Program-made: the position numbers and the translations under genes
Notes under the pieces: model-generated
Seen by the model: only the letters and a program-made list of their open reading frames with translations
Database searches by the model: none
Told to the model about the DNA's origin: nothing
In this document: positions 12,744-20,600 of the stretch, in pieces
Position numbering within the stretch: the first letter of the stretch is position 1
Layout of the letters: each line of letters starts with the position of its first letter
Source of the DNA: an uncultured Collinsella sp.
Lineage (GTDB): Bacteria > Actinomycetota > Coriobacteriia > Coriobacteriales > Coriobacteriaceae
Length of the DNA stretch: 24,811 nucleotides
Assembly: GCA_900551015.1 (NCBI GenBank)
Contig: URUI01000027.1
Coordinates: 1 to 24,811 of the forward strand
Direction: 5' to 3'

Positions 12744-14129
12744 ATGACGGATCAGGAAACGCCCGAGCGCGCGCATGTGACGGCCGACGATATCGAGGCC
12801 GCCAACGACCTCATCGACTTTATCGAGGCATGCCCCAGCATGTTCCATACGGCGGCGACTATTATGGCCGAGCTCGACGAGGCGGGCTTTACCTACCTGC
12901 CCGAGAACGCGGCGTGGGACATCGAGCCGGGCGGGCGTTATTACACGCAGCGCAACACCTCGAGCGTTGTTGCCTTTAAGGTGGGCGAGGACCTGGCTGC
13001 TACGTGGGGCGAGGACGGCGTTGCCGGCGACTACCATTTTCAGCTGACGGCGTCGCACAGCGACTCGCCGACGTTTAAGGTTAAGGCCGTGCCCGAGCTC
13101 GACGGCGCGGGCGAGACGCTGCGCCTGAACACCGAGGCCTACGGCGGCATGATCGACTACACCTGGTTCGACCGCCCGCTGGCGCTCGCGGGCCGCGTGT
13201 TGGTGCGCGAGGGCGACCGTATTGAGAGCCGCCTGCTCGCCACCGAGCGCGAGGTCGCTATCATTCCGAGCCTTGCTATCCATATGAACCGCGGCGTTAA
13301 CGAGGGCTTTGCTCCCAATCGCGCCGTCGACCTGTGCCCGCTCATCAGCGCTGGCGAACTCAAGCAGGGAGATTTTGACGCCCTGATCGCCGACGAGTTG
13401 GACGTTGAGCCCGAGCAAATTTTGGGCCGCGACCTGTTCCTGGTCAATCGTCAGGATGCGCGCATTTGGGGCTGGGCCGACGAGTTTATCTCGACGCCCA
13501 AGCTCGACGACCTGGCCTGCGCCTACACCTCGCTGCAGGCATTTTTGGGTGCTGAGAACGCGCACGACGTTTCGGTCTTCTGCTGCTTTGATAACGAGGA
13601 AGTTGGCTCCGAGACCAAGCAGGGAGCGATGTCGACGTTCTTGGCCGATGCGCTGCGCCGCATTAACGGATCGCTGGGCTTTGACGACGAGTCGTACCAC
13701 CGTGCGCTTGCCGCTTCGATGCTCGTGAGCTGCGACAACGCGCATGCCGTGCACCCCAACCACGCCGAGAAGTGCGACGCCCGCAACCAGGTTGTGCTCA
13801 ACGGCGGCATCGTCATCAAGGAGGCCGCCAACCAGCACTACTGCACCGATGCCTTTAGTCGCGCGGTGTTCCAGGCCATCTGCGATGACGCTGACGTATC
13901 CACGCAGGCCTTCGCCAACAAGAGCGATATGGCCGGCGGCTCCACCCTGGGCAACCTGTCGAACATGCAGGCGAGCATGCACGCCGTGGATGTGGGCCTG
14001 CCGCAGCTTGCCATGCACTCGAGCTACGAGACCGGCGGCGTGCGCGACGTGATGTACGCCATCCGCGCCCTCACCGCCTTCTACGAGCGCGACCTAACCA
14101 TCAACGGAGCCGAAAGCGTGGAGCTCTAA
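12744..14129 (+). CDS. apeB: M18 family aminopeptidase
   Basis: This 461-residue cytosolic zinc aminopeptidase of the M18 (aspartyl aminopeptidase) family removes N-terminal residues from peptides, with acidic preference in many relatives. Motifs in order are ASHSDSPTFKVK (metal His105 and neighbouring Asp107), TPKLDDLACAY, FDNEEVGSETKQGA (the Glu pair for catalysis and metal binding), DNAHAVHPN, and the terminal AMHSSYETGGVRD with the last metal His. The length matches the family. ATG at 12744 is chosen for its gaaagggga ribosome-binding site; an upstream in-frame start at 12633 has none. The 161-bp gap to the divergent Ntn amidase gene must hold both promoters. The stop is followed directly by the ATG of a small ORF. 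Confidence 0.95.
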   Translation: MTDQETPERAHVTADDIEAANDLIDFIEACPSMFHTAATIMAELDEAGFTYLPENAAWDIEPGGRYYTQRNTSSVVAFKVGEDLAATWGEDGVAGDYHFQLTASHSDSPTFKVKAVPELDGAGETLRLNTEAYGGMIDYTWFDRPLALAGRVLVREGDRIESRLLATEREVAIIPSLAIHMNRGVNEGFAPNRAVDLCPLISAGELKQGDFDALIADELDVEPEQILGRDLFLVNRQDARIWGWADEFISTPKLDDLACAYTSLQAFLGAENAHDVSVFCCFDNEEVGSETKQGAMSTFLADALRRINGSLGFDDESYHRALAASMLVSCDNAHAVHPNHAEKCDARNQVVLNGGIVIKEAANQHYCTDAFSRAVFQAICDDADVSTQAFANKSDMAGGSTLGNLSNMQASMHAVDVGLPQLAMHSSYETGGVRDVMYAIRALTAFYERDLTINGAESVEL

Positions 14130-14312
14130 ATGCGAGCCGAAGAAATGAAGGCCGAGCGTGGGGCTCAGCTTATTGATCGGGGTTTACAGCTGTTCGTCGC
14201 CGCTTGCCATGAGTCAGGGGTCGACGTGTCCAAGGCGCGACCAACGAGTGCTGAAGAACTCAAGCGTAACGCCTATTCGGACCGCTATGACGAGGAGACG
14301 GACTGGCTCTAA
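14130..14312 (+). CDS. Small hypothetical protein coupled to the M18 gene
   Basis: This 60-residue frame starts with the ATG immediately after the TAA of the M18 aminopeptidase gene, so reinitiation (translational coupling) is likely. A ggag sits about ten bases upstream inside the M18 gene. The product is charged, probably helical at first (MKAERGAQLIDRGLQLFVAACHESGVD), with a polar acidic tail ending in DRYDEETDWL. It has no signal peptide, membrane segment or recognised motif. Codon use is similar to that of the neighbours. It could be a real accessory peptide or a chance frame. Confidence 0.5.
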   Translation: MRAEEMKAERGAQLIDRGLQLFVAACHESGVDVSKARPTSAEELKRNAYSDRYDEETDWL

Positions 14313-14418
14313 TAAGCGAAGTGTCGAAAACGCTAGATGTATGTTTGATATCACTTTGGCGAGAGTGTCGCAGACAGAACTACCGGTATGGCGCAAGCCA
14401 ACCTGACCCCATTGCACC

Positions 14419-14468
14419 AAACCTACCAAAAAGGGACAGGTTTATTTTGGCAGGTTTTATCTGGGCAA
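14419..14468 (+). repeat. Structured repeat copy 4 (terminator-like hairpin)
   Basis: The left arm aaacctaccaaaa (14419-14431) pairs with ttttggcaggttt (14445-14457) except for one A-C mismatch. The loop and the trailing atctgggcaaa are as in copies 1 and 3. It lies about 105 bases after the small ORF downstream of the M18 gene. Confidence 0.85.
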
Positions 14469-14556
14469 ATGCCACAACGCCAACGGCAAGACGGAACTGC
14501 TAAGGCTTGCAGATGAAGCCGGCGCCAGCGAAACGCCGCAGGTAGAGCGCACGCCA

Positions 14557-14663
14557 GCGAGAGCCCGCCGTTTGAGCCAAGGTGCCGTGAAATGAAAAGG
14601 CGCTGACCTTCTGGTCGCGCCTTTGAAATTGAGCGGCAGATTGGCCAAACGGCGGGCTCGCAG
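14557..14663. repeat. Large palindromic element D
   Basis: A long imperfect hairpin of about 107 bases. The outer arms gagcccgccgtttg (14561-14574) and caaacggcgggctc (14646-14659) are perfect. They continue through gccaa/ttggc and tgccg/cggca to the inner perfect pair aaaggcgc (14596-14603) with gcgccttt (14617-14624), closed by gacc/ggtc. No coding sequence is visible in 14313-14702 apart from this element, repeat copy 4 and the next hairpin. Confidence 0.7.
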
Positions 14664-14672
14664 CGTCGGCTC

Positions 14673-14700
14673 ATTACGCCGTTCGTTAGAACGGCGTAAT
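14673..14700 (-). terminator. Hairpin just after the D-2-hydroxyacid dehydrogenase gene
   Basis: A perfect 12-bp stem, attacgccgttc (14673-14684) with gaacggcgtaat (14689-14700), has a four-base loop and lies two bases beyond the stop codon of the minus-strand dehydrogenase gene. The T run is minimal, so termination efficiency is uncertain. Confidence 0.6.
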
Positions 14701-14702
14701 AC

Positions 14703-15638
14703 TTAGTGTTCGATCCAACAACGTAGCGTCTCGCCCGCCTGCAGGTGACGCAGATTCTCCGCGGCGATGTCGACCACGTTATTGAGCGTGGCTCCTAGGT
14801 GGAACCAGCCGGAGACATGCGGCGTGATGAGCATGTTGGGCGCATCCCACAGGGGGCTTGTCTCAGGCAGCGGCTCGGGGTCGGTGACGTCGACCGCGGC
14901 GCCGGCGAGATGCCCCGACTCCAGGGCGGCAACTAAGTCGTCGGCAACTACAAGGTCTCCGCGGCCGCCGTTGGCAAAGAAGGCACCTGGTTTCATAGCG
15001 GCAAAGAACTCCGCGTTCGCCAGACCGCGGGTCTCGGGCGTGCTCGGCATAAAGGATGCGACGATGTCGGCCTCTGCCAGGCGCTCAGGTAGGGCGTCCA
15101 TGCCGTCCATGTCCTCAAACACAATGGGGTAGACGAGTGGATGGCGCTTGATGCCGCGGACGTGCGCGCCCATGCCGCGGCAGAGCGTGGCAAAGTGACC
15201 GCCGATATCGCCCGCGCCCAGCACCAGCACGTTGGCGTTTTTGAGCGAGGTAACTGGCCCCAAATCCTCCCAGCGATGTTCACGCTGCAAGTCGTGATAG
15301 CCGGGCAGGCGCTTCATCATGGAAAGGACCATGGCAAACATGTGCTCGCTCACGGCCTGGCCGTAGGCGCCCACCGAGCAAGACAGTTTGGCGTCGGCTG
15401 GCACGGTGCCGGCAGCCAAGTAATCGTCATAGCCCGCGGTCTGTAGTTGCAGCAGCTGGAGGTGCTCGCATGCGGTAAGTAGGGCAGGGTCTATGTTGCC
15501 CAAGATCACGTCGGCGTTGGCGACTTGTTCGCGCGTGATAGCGTCGGCGCTCGTGTAGATAAAGTCCTCGCCCGGAGCGCTCGACTCAAGAATTGCGCGA
15601 TGGCGGTCGTTGACGGGCAGCAAAACCAAGATGTTCAC
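14703..15638 (-). CDS. D-isomer-specific 2-hydroxyacid dehydrogenase (NAD-binding)
   Basis: This 311-residue cytosolic oxidoreductase reduces a 2-keto acid or oxidises the D-2-hydroxy acid with NAD(P). The Rossmann motif is NVLVLGAGDIGGHFATLCRGMG. The catalytic Arg is in FANGGRGDLV, the catalytic Glu in VDVTDPEPLPETSPLW, and the His in LITPHVSGW, in the usual order. The phosphate-binding pocket after the second strand reads RGIKRHP, which may favour NADP. The exact substrate (glyoxylate, hydroxypyruvate, other keto acids) cannot be told. The start is GTG at 15638 with ggaaagga about six bases upstream. A longer reading beginning at 15713 merely translates repeat copy 5. That repeat therefore lies in the gene's 5' leader. 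Confidence 0.92.
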   Translation of the reverse strand: MNILVLLPVNDRHRAILESSAPGEDFIYTSADAITREQVANADVILGNIDPALLTACEHLQLLQLQTAGYDDYLAAGTVPADAKLSCSVGAYGQAVSEHMFAMVLSMMKRLPGYHDLQREHRWEDLGPVTSLKNANVLVLGAGDIGGHFATLCRGMGAHVRGIKRHPLVYPIVFEDMDGMDALPERLAEADIVASFMPSTPETRGLANAEFFAAMKPGAFFANGGRGDLVVADDLVAALESGHLAGAAVDVTDPEPLPETSPLWDAPNMLITPHVSGWFHLGATLNNVVDIAAENLRHLQAGETLRCWIEH

Positions 15639-15657
15639 AAGCAGTCCTTTCCGCTTG

Positions 15658-15706
15658 ACCCGCCAAAAAGGGACAGGTTTATTTTGGCGGGTTTTATCAG
15701 GCAAAA
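15658..15706 (+). repeat. Structured repeat copy 5, with compensatory base change
   Basis: The left arm acccgccaaaa (15658-15668) pairs with ttttggcgggt (15682-15692). Compared with the other copies, T to C in the left arm and A to G in the right arm keep the base pair (T-A becomes C-G). The loop agggacaggttta is unchanged. It lies 20 bases upstream of the GTG of the minus-strand dehydrogenase gene and beyond the map terminator. Confidence 0.85.
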
Positions 15707-15711
15707 CGTTC

Positions 15712-15759
15712 AAACAAAAACGCCGGATGCTAGACGAGCGTGCCCGTCAGCATCCGGCG
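15712..15759 (-). terminator. Intrinsic terminator of map
   Basis: An 11-bp perfect stem, cgccggatgct (15721-15731) with agcatccggcg (15749-15759), is followed on the minus strand by TTTTTG. It lies ten bases past the map stop codon. Confidence 0.85.
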
Positions 15760-15768
15760 CATCCACGG

Positions 15769-16656
15769 CTACCAGCTCAGCAGCTCGTAGCCGTCCTCGG
15801 TCACCACGAGCTGTACCTCGCACTGGGCCGAATCGCTGCCGTCCTTGGTGCGCACGCACCAACCGTCACCCTTGCTAATCTTGATGTCGGGCGCTCCGGC
15901 GTTGACCATGGGCTCGATGGTAAAGACCATGCCCGGAGCCATGATGGTGTCTACATCGGGCGCCTCGGTGGTAAAGCCCACAAACGGGTCCTCGTGGAAC
16001 TCCTTACCGATGCCGTGTCCGCCGTACTCGCGCACCACGCTAAAGCCGGCGTCCTCGACCGTCTTTTGCACGGCCTCGGCCATCACGGATAGCGGCAGCC
16101 ACGGCTTGACGGCCGCCAGACCCGCCTCCACGCTGGCGCGGGTGACGTCGACCAGGCGCTGGCGCTCGGCCGAGACTTCGCCGATGCAGAACATACGGCT
16201 CGAGTCGCTAAAGTAGCCGTCCAAGATCGTGGAGCAGTCCACGTTGATGATGTCGCCCTCGTGCAGCACGTCCGTATCGCAGGGGATACCGTGGCAGACC
16301 ACGTCGTTGATCGAGGTGCACACGCTCTTGGGATAGCCCTCGTAGTTGAGGTCGGCCGGCGTGCCACCGTGCTCGACGGTGTAGTCGTAGATCATCTGGT
16401 CGATCTGGTTGGTGGTCATGCCCGCGGCGATGTGCTCGCCCACGTAGTCGAGCACGCCTACGTTGATGGCGGCCGAACGCTTGATGCCCTCGATATCGGC
16501 GGGCGTCTTGTAGAGCGTGCGGGGCAGAACCTCCCAGCCCTCTTCCCACAGGCGCTCGAGGCGCTCGTCGAAGGCGCTGTGGCATTTCTTATATTTTTTG
16601 CCGCTGCCGCACCAGCAAGCGTCGTTGCGGCCGGGCACGGGTCCATTGTCAAACAT
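15769..16656 (-). CDS. map: Type I methionine aminopeptidase with N-terminal SEC-C motif
   Basis: This 295-residue enzyme removes the initiator methionine from nascent proteins. The N-terminus carries a SEC-C zinc-binding motif, CWCGSGKKYKKCH (Cys14, Cys16, Cys25, His26), of the kind found at the SecA C-terminus. The motif probably aids ribosome or partner docking. The catalytic domain has the substrate-binding His in VVCHGIP, the metal ligands NVDCST and GYFSDSSRMF, then EYGGHGIGKEFHEDP, VFTIEPMVN and AQCEVQLVV. ATG at 16656 follows gaaaggaag; a longer frame upstream has no family similarity. It sits between the radical SAM gene and the dehydrogenase gene on the same strand, with its own terminator. 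It is not next to the secY/infA ribosomal cluster seen for map in many bacteria. Confidence 0.95.
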   Translation of the reverse strand: MFDNGPVPGRNDACWCGSGKKYKKCHSAFDERLERLWEEGWEVLPRTLYKTPADIEGIKRSAAINVGVLDYVGEHIAAGMTTNQIDQMIYDYTVEHGGTPADLNYEGYPKSVCTSINDVVCHGIPCDTDVLHEGDIINVDCSTILDGYFSDSSRMFCIGEVSAERQRLVDVTRASVEAGLAAVKPWLPLSVMAEAVQKTVEDAGFSVVREYGGHGIGKEFHEDPFVGFTTEAPDVDTIMAPGMVFTIEPMVNAGAPDIKISKGDGWCVRTKDGSDSAQCEVQLVVTEDGYELLSW

Positions 16657-16730
16657 GGCTAACTTCCTTTCATTCGCAGCTAGTATAGCCCACCCCATCA
16701 GCCAAGTACCGGGTAGTCTGTGCGGTTCTG

Positions 16731-17507
16731 CTAGTAGCTCACCTGGCAGGGGATGCCGAGCGCGCGCACGCGTGCGGCGATTGTGTCGAGCACCACGGGC
16801 GCTGCTTTGGCAAGGCCGGCGACCGGTGTCTCGCGCGCCACCGTGTAGATGGTCGCCTCCTGCGGGCGAATGCGCTCGAGTGCCGCGAGCCAAGGGCCGA
16901 CGTACGCTTCACCAGTGTTATCGAGGGACTTGCCCTGGTACTCGCCGTTCAAAAAGATCGTCTGGATAATAACGTGGCCGTTAAAGCTCGCGAACGTCTC
17001 GATCTGGTGCTCGACGTCGTAGGGGCCAACGGGCTGGTCGAGCAGCTGGATAAAAGCCGGGTCGACCGTATCGAGCTTGAGGATGTTGTCGTCGACCATC
17101 ATGAGCGCATCGTGCACAGCGGGCTGGTCAGCGCGCGTGCCATTGGAGAGCACGGCGATCTTGGTGTTCGGGGCCAGCTGGTCGCGAAGTGCGATGGCGC
17201 CGGCGATAGCCTGCGGAAACTCCGGTGCGGCGGTGGGCTCGCCATTGCCGGCGAAGGTGATTACATCGGGTAGCTCACCCTCGGCTGCCATCTCGCGCAG
17301 CTTGGCCTCGAGTGCGTCGAGCACCCCGGCGGCCGTGTTATACGGCTCATGGCAGGGGCGCTCGGCGTTAAGGCCGTTCTCGCAGTAGATGCAGTCGAAC
17401 GTGCAGATCTTGCCCGACGCCGGCATCATGTTGACACCGAGCGAAAGGCCCAGGCGGCGACTGCGCACCGGTCCAAAGATGGGGCTGGCATTTAAAAACG
17501 TAGACAT
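16731..17507 (-). CDS. Radical SAM protein (COG0731/wyosine-synthase-like)
   Basis: This 258-residue radical S-adenosylmethionine enzyme carries CTFDCIYCENG with Cys35, Cys39 and Cys42 (CX3CX2C) for the 4Fe-4S cluster. The N-terminal FGPVRSRRLGLSLGVNMMP is characteristic of the COG0731 group related to the archaeal wyosine enzyme TYW1. Bacterial members lack a defined substrate. TFAGNGEPTAAPEF is the SAM-contact GNGEPT motif, followed by VLSNGT and NILKLDTVD. ATG at 17507 is preferred because aaggag lies nine bases upstream; a second ATG six bases earlier is too close to it. It is divergent from the alpha/beta hydrolase gene across a 164-bp gap. Confidence 0.9.
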   Translation of the reverse strand: MSTFLNASPIFGPVRSRRLGLSLGVNMMPASGKICTFDCIYCENGLNAERPCHEPYNTAAGVLDALEAKLREMAAEGELPDVITFAGNGEPTAAPEFPQAIAGAIALRDQLAPNTKIAVLSNGTRADQPAVHDALMMVDDNILKLDTVDPAFIQLLDQPVGPYDVEHQIETFASFNGHVIIQTIFLNGEYQGKSLDNTGEAYVGPWLAALERIRPQEATIYTVARETPVAGLAKAAPVVLDTIAARVRALGIPCQVSY

Positions 17508-17671
17508 AGGCATATGCTCCTTGGGACAGTTGTGCCTAAGCATAGCATCGGTGCCGAAGTCTGATTCGGGCTTGTGCTTTTCAGATTTCGTTTTTTCACG
17601 CTGCCCTCGATGTCCGCGCTATGAGAGGTTTCCGGTTGGGTACAGTTAATGCGTTAACAAGGTGCAAGACG

Positions 17672-18481
17672 ATGGGGCACAACATGGATTTTACGGTCGA
17701 GAATGCGGGCACCACGATTGCCTGTCGCGAGTTTGTCGAGCCGGGCGTGCCGTCGGATGCGCCTGCCTTGGTGTGCGTGCACGGCGCTTGCGTCGACGGC
17801 ACATTTTTTGACGGGATCGCCCGCGAGCTCGCCTGCGGCTATCGCGTAATTGCCTACGACCGCCGCGGTTGCGGCGAGAGCGGCGATGCCGCGGACGGGC
17901 GCTACGACCTCGCCGCCCAGGCCGCCGACCTGCAGGCCGTTATCGAGCATGTCGGCGCCCCGGCAAATGTCCTCGCGCACAGCGCCGGTACGCTGGTGAC
18001 CCTGGAGCTTCTCCGTACAAACCCGGCCATTGTCTCGCGCGCGATGCTGCACGAACCCGCCGTGACAAACGAGGGCGCTGGCCTGGGCACGGCCCCGGTT
18101 TTGCTCGAGATGATTGCTGCGGGAAAGGTCTCGAGGGCATTAAGAGCCTTCCTGAGTGCCATCGGTGATTCGGATCCTCAAGCTCCCAAGACAACCGAGG
18201 CGGAAGCCAAGCATGCCCTGCGCAACGGCCGCAGCTTTATGGCAAACGAATACGGGATCATTATGACCTGCGTTCCCGATTGGGATCGCGTCCGCGCATC
18301 GAAAACGGTGGCCGCCGTGTTTTTGGGCGAGCTCTCGATTGGCACGCCCCGCGAAGCGGGCACGAGAGCGTCGGCTGAGCTTTTGGGCTGTCCGCTCGTA
18401 ACGGTCCCCGGCACGCACAACGGGCTGCGCGATCGACCGGTAGCGGCTGCCCAGGCCGTCCGTGGCGTCCTAGGGTTCTAG
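17672..18481 (+). CDS. Alpha/beta hydrolase family protein
   Basis: This 269-residue soluble hydrolase has an oxyanion region LVCVHGACVDGTFF (33-46), the strand-turn IAYDRRGCGESG (60-71), a nucleophile elbow LAHSAGT with Ser104, and a late His249 in VPGTHNGLRDRP. The elbow is AHSAG rather than GxSxG, a tolerated variant. The acid residue is not obvious; FLGELSIG, where an Asp is usual, has Glu instead. Substrate unknown: esterase, C-C hydrolase or haloperoxidase-like activity are all possible. ATG at 17672 has aaggtg seven bases upstream; ATG at 17684 is an alternative. The gene appears monocistronic, and a small acggg/cccgt hairpin follows. Confidence 0.85.
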   Translation: MGHNMDFTVENAGTTIACREFVEPGVPSDAPALVCVHGACVDGTFFDGIARELACGYRVIAYDRRGCGESGDAADGRYDLAAQAADLQAVIEHVGAPANVLAHSAGTLVTLELLRTNPAIVSRAMLHEPAVTNEGAGLGTAPVLLEMIAAGKVSRALRAFLSAIGDSDPQAPKTTEAEAKHALRNGRSFMANEYGIIMTCVPDWDRVRASKTVAAVFLGELSIGTPREAGTRASAELLGCPLVTVPGTHNGLRDRPVAAAQAVRGVLGF

Positions 18482-18692
18482 CAGCCGCAATAATCAAAAC
18501 GGGCTTTTCCCGTAAACATTTCGACCGTGTTAACAGATGCGCCCAGAACCTTACGGCTGCGGCTTCAGCCCTACCGTCTGCCAACTCATGAAAAAGAAAC
18601 GGTATTCACGTGCGTACCTGCATCGACAAGGTGCTACCCTTGTAACATTTGGCACCCACTGCTACCAAGCAAAACTACTGAAAGGGCCCCCT

Positions 18693-20576
18693 ATGCTCAA
18701 TAATCACGAGGCCAATCTAACCGACGAGGAGGCTGCCGCCGAGGTCGCCCGTGTCGCGAAGACCTACCCCGTGGTGCGTTTGCTGTCTTTCGATCAGATT
18801 AAGGGCGATCCTAACTGCCTGCTCGCCGGCGAACGGTGTCCCTGTCTGCGCCAGTCAAGTCTTGAAGCCTTGGCGGCGGGTTCCGATGAGGTGTCGGAAC
18901 GGCTGCTCAACGATGGCGTTGAGTACCGCGCTCGCCTGCGCTCTTTGATGGTTGAGGGCGAGCCTCACGTTCTGCTGATGGTGCGTCCGATTGATGAGCG
19001 GGAGGCCGCAGAAGAGGACCTTGTCTACACCGACGTGCTGACGAGCGTGCGCAATCGCCGATATTACGAGGAAAAGCTTCGTAGCGCCCGTATGCAGGCC
19101 GGCGTGGCCATGATCGACCTTGATGATTTTAGGGCCTTCAACGATACGTATGGCCGCCATGCCGGCGACCTTGCGCTTGGTGCCGTGGCGACGGCCATAC
19201 GCAGCGGTGTTCGTTCGACTGACGAGCTTGTGCGTTTTGGCTGCGATAAGTTTGTGGCCGTCATGCCCAATATTCCCTCTGATGACTTTGCCCGTCGCCT
19301 GCGTCAAGTATCCGATGCCGTTCATTCCACGATTATTCCGGGGCATGAGCGCGTTAGCTTGACGGCATGCGTTGGTGGCGTTCGCATTAATGGCGAAACG
19401 GTCGATGAGGGTGTTAGCCAGGCTGTCCAATTATTGAGCCGCGCTAAGGCAAAAGCCGGTACAGTCGTGACCGATGCCGAATCCATCGAGGCCTTCCAAA
19501 GCGAAAAGCCTACGGTGCTTATTGTCGATGACTCCGAGATGAACCGAGCCATTCTCAACGAGATGCTCAAGGACGAGTATTGCATCCTCGAGGCCGATAA
19601 CGGTCGCGCGGCGCTCGACATGGTCGACCGCTATGGCGATGAGTTGTCGCTCGTGCTGCTGGACATTGTCATGCCGGGCATGAACGGCTTTGAGGTGCTG
19701 GGCGATCTGTCGCGTCGATCGAATATTGACAATTTGCCCGTCATCATGATCTCGAGCGAAGATTCCGACGAAGTGGTGCTGCGTGCGTATGAGCTTGGTG
19801 CCTCGGACTATGTCAACCGCCCGTTTGACTCCCGTGTCGTGCGCCGCCGCGTAAGCAACACCATCCGCCTGTATGCCAAGCAACGCCGCCTGACGAGCCT
19901 GCTGTCTCAGCAGTACAATGAGCGCGTCAAGAACAGCCGCATGCTCATCGACATCATGGCCGGCGTCATGGAGCTTCGCAACGGCGAGAGCGGTAGGCAC
20001 GTTACGAACATCGAAAAGCTGACCGAGCTGCTGCTTGGCTATCTGGTCCAGCGTAGCGGCACAATCTCCCTCGACAATGAGGAACGCTCCACGATCGCCC
20101 TGGCTTCGGCGCTGCACGATATCGGCAAGATGTCGATTGACGATGCGATCCTCAACAAGCCCGGGCGCCTCACGCCCGAGGAATTCGAGATTATGAAGAC
20201 GCATACCACGATTGGCGCCAACATGCTGCTCGAGCTGGGCAGCCATCACGCCGGCAATGCGCTTATGGAATATGCGTACCAGATTGCGCGTTGGCATCAC
20301 GAGCGCTGGGACGGCAAGGGTTATCCCGATGGCCTTAAGGGCGACGAAATTCCCATCGCCGCGCAGGTGGTTTCGGTGGCTGACGTGTACGATGCACTGA
20401 CGAGCGTGCGCGTGTACAAGGACGCTATCCCGCACGAGGAGGCGATCCAGATGATCCTGGACGGTAAGTGCGGCACCTTTAACCCGCTGCTGCTCGATTG
20501 CCTGCTCGAGGTGCAAGACCAAATTGCCGAGACGTTGGCACGCCCCGCCGACGTCGTCGCGTTTCCCACGATTTAG
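18693..20576 (+). CDS. Degenerate GGDEF - receiver - HD-GYP signalling protein
   Basis: This 627-residue cytosolic protein has four parts. Residues 1-107 form an input region with a cysteine cluster (NCLLAGERCPCLRQ, 41-54). Residues 108-262 are a GGDEF-fold domain (YTDVLTSVRNRRYY, AMIDLDDFRAFND) whose signature is GCDKF (183-187), so cyclase activity is very unlikely. Residues 273-392 form a receiver with Asp279/Asp280 and phospho-acceptor Asp324 (LLDIVMPGMNG); the usual Lys is Arg377 (NRPF). Residues 410-610 are an HD-GYP domain with HDIGK (475-479), HHERWDGKGYP (535-545) and VADVYDALTS, complete for c-di-GMP hydrolysis. Phosphorylation probably tunes the phosphodiesterase. ATG at 18693 has gaaaggg upstream. 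The Hpt gene follows after 24 bases. Confidence 0.92.
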   Translation: MLNNHEANLTDEEAAAEVARVAKTYPVVRLLSFDQIKGDPNCLLAGERCPCLRQSSLEALAAGSDEVSERLLNDGVEYRARLRSLMVEGEPHVLLMVRPIDEREAAEEDLVYTDVLTSVRNRRYYEEKLRSARMQAGVAMIDLDDFRAFNDTYGRHAGDLALGAVATAIRSGVRSTDELVRFGCDKFVAVMPNIPSDDFARRLRQVSDAVHSTIIPGHERVSLTACVGGVRINGETVDEGVSQAVQLLSRAKAKAGTVVTDAESIEAFQSEKPTVLIVDDSEMNRAILNEMLKDEYCILEADNGRAALDMVDRYGDELSLVLLDIVMPGMNGFEVLGDLSRRSNIDNLPVIMISSEDSDEVVLRAYELGASDYVNRPFDSRVVRRRVSNTIRLYAKQRRLTSLLSQQYNERVKNSRMLIDIMAGVMELRNGESGRHVTNIEKLTELLLGYLVQRSGTISLDNEERSTIALASALHDIGKMSIDDAILNKPGRLTPEEFEIMKTHTTIGANMLLELGSHHAGNALMEYAYQIARWHHERWDGKGYPDGLKGDEIPIAAQVVSVADVYDALTSVRVYKDAIPHEEAIQMILDGKCGTFNPLLLDCLLEVQDQIAETLARPADVVAFPTI

Positions 20577-20600
20577 TTTGACCAAAGGAGTTTTTAATCC

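Noticed and set aside
12579..14018. Long minus-strand open frame of about 479 codons
   Set aside because: It is the antisense shadow of the M18 aminopeptidase gene, whose metal-binding motifs are complete.
14313..14702. Hidden tRNA or small RNA gene
   Set aside because: The stems present do not form a cloverleaf, and they are explained by repeat copy 4, element D and the terminal hairpin.
15639..15713. N-terminal extension of the 2-hydroxyacid dehydrogenase
   Set aside because: The extra residues translate repeat copy 5. The GTG at 15638 has a good ribosome-binding site and gives the expected family start (NILVLLPVN).
18800..19480. Active diguanylate cyclase
   Set aside because: The signature is GCDKF rather than GG(D/E)EF, so catalysis is not expected.
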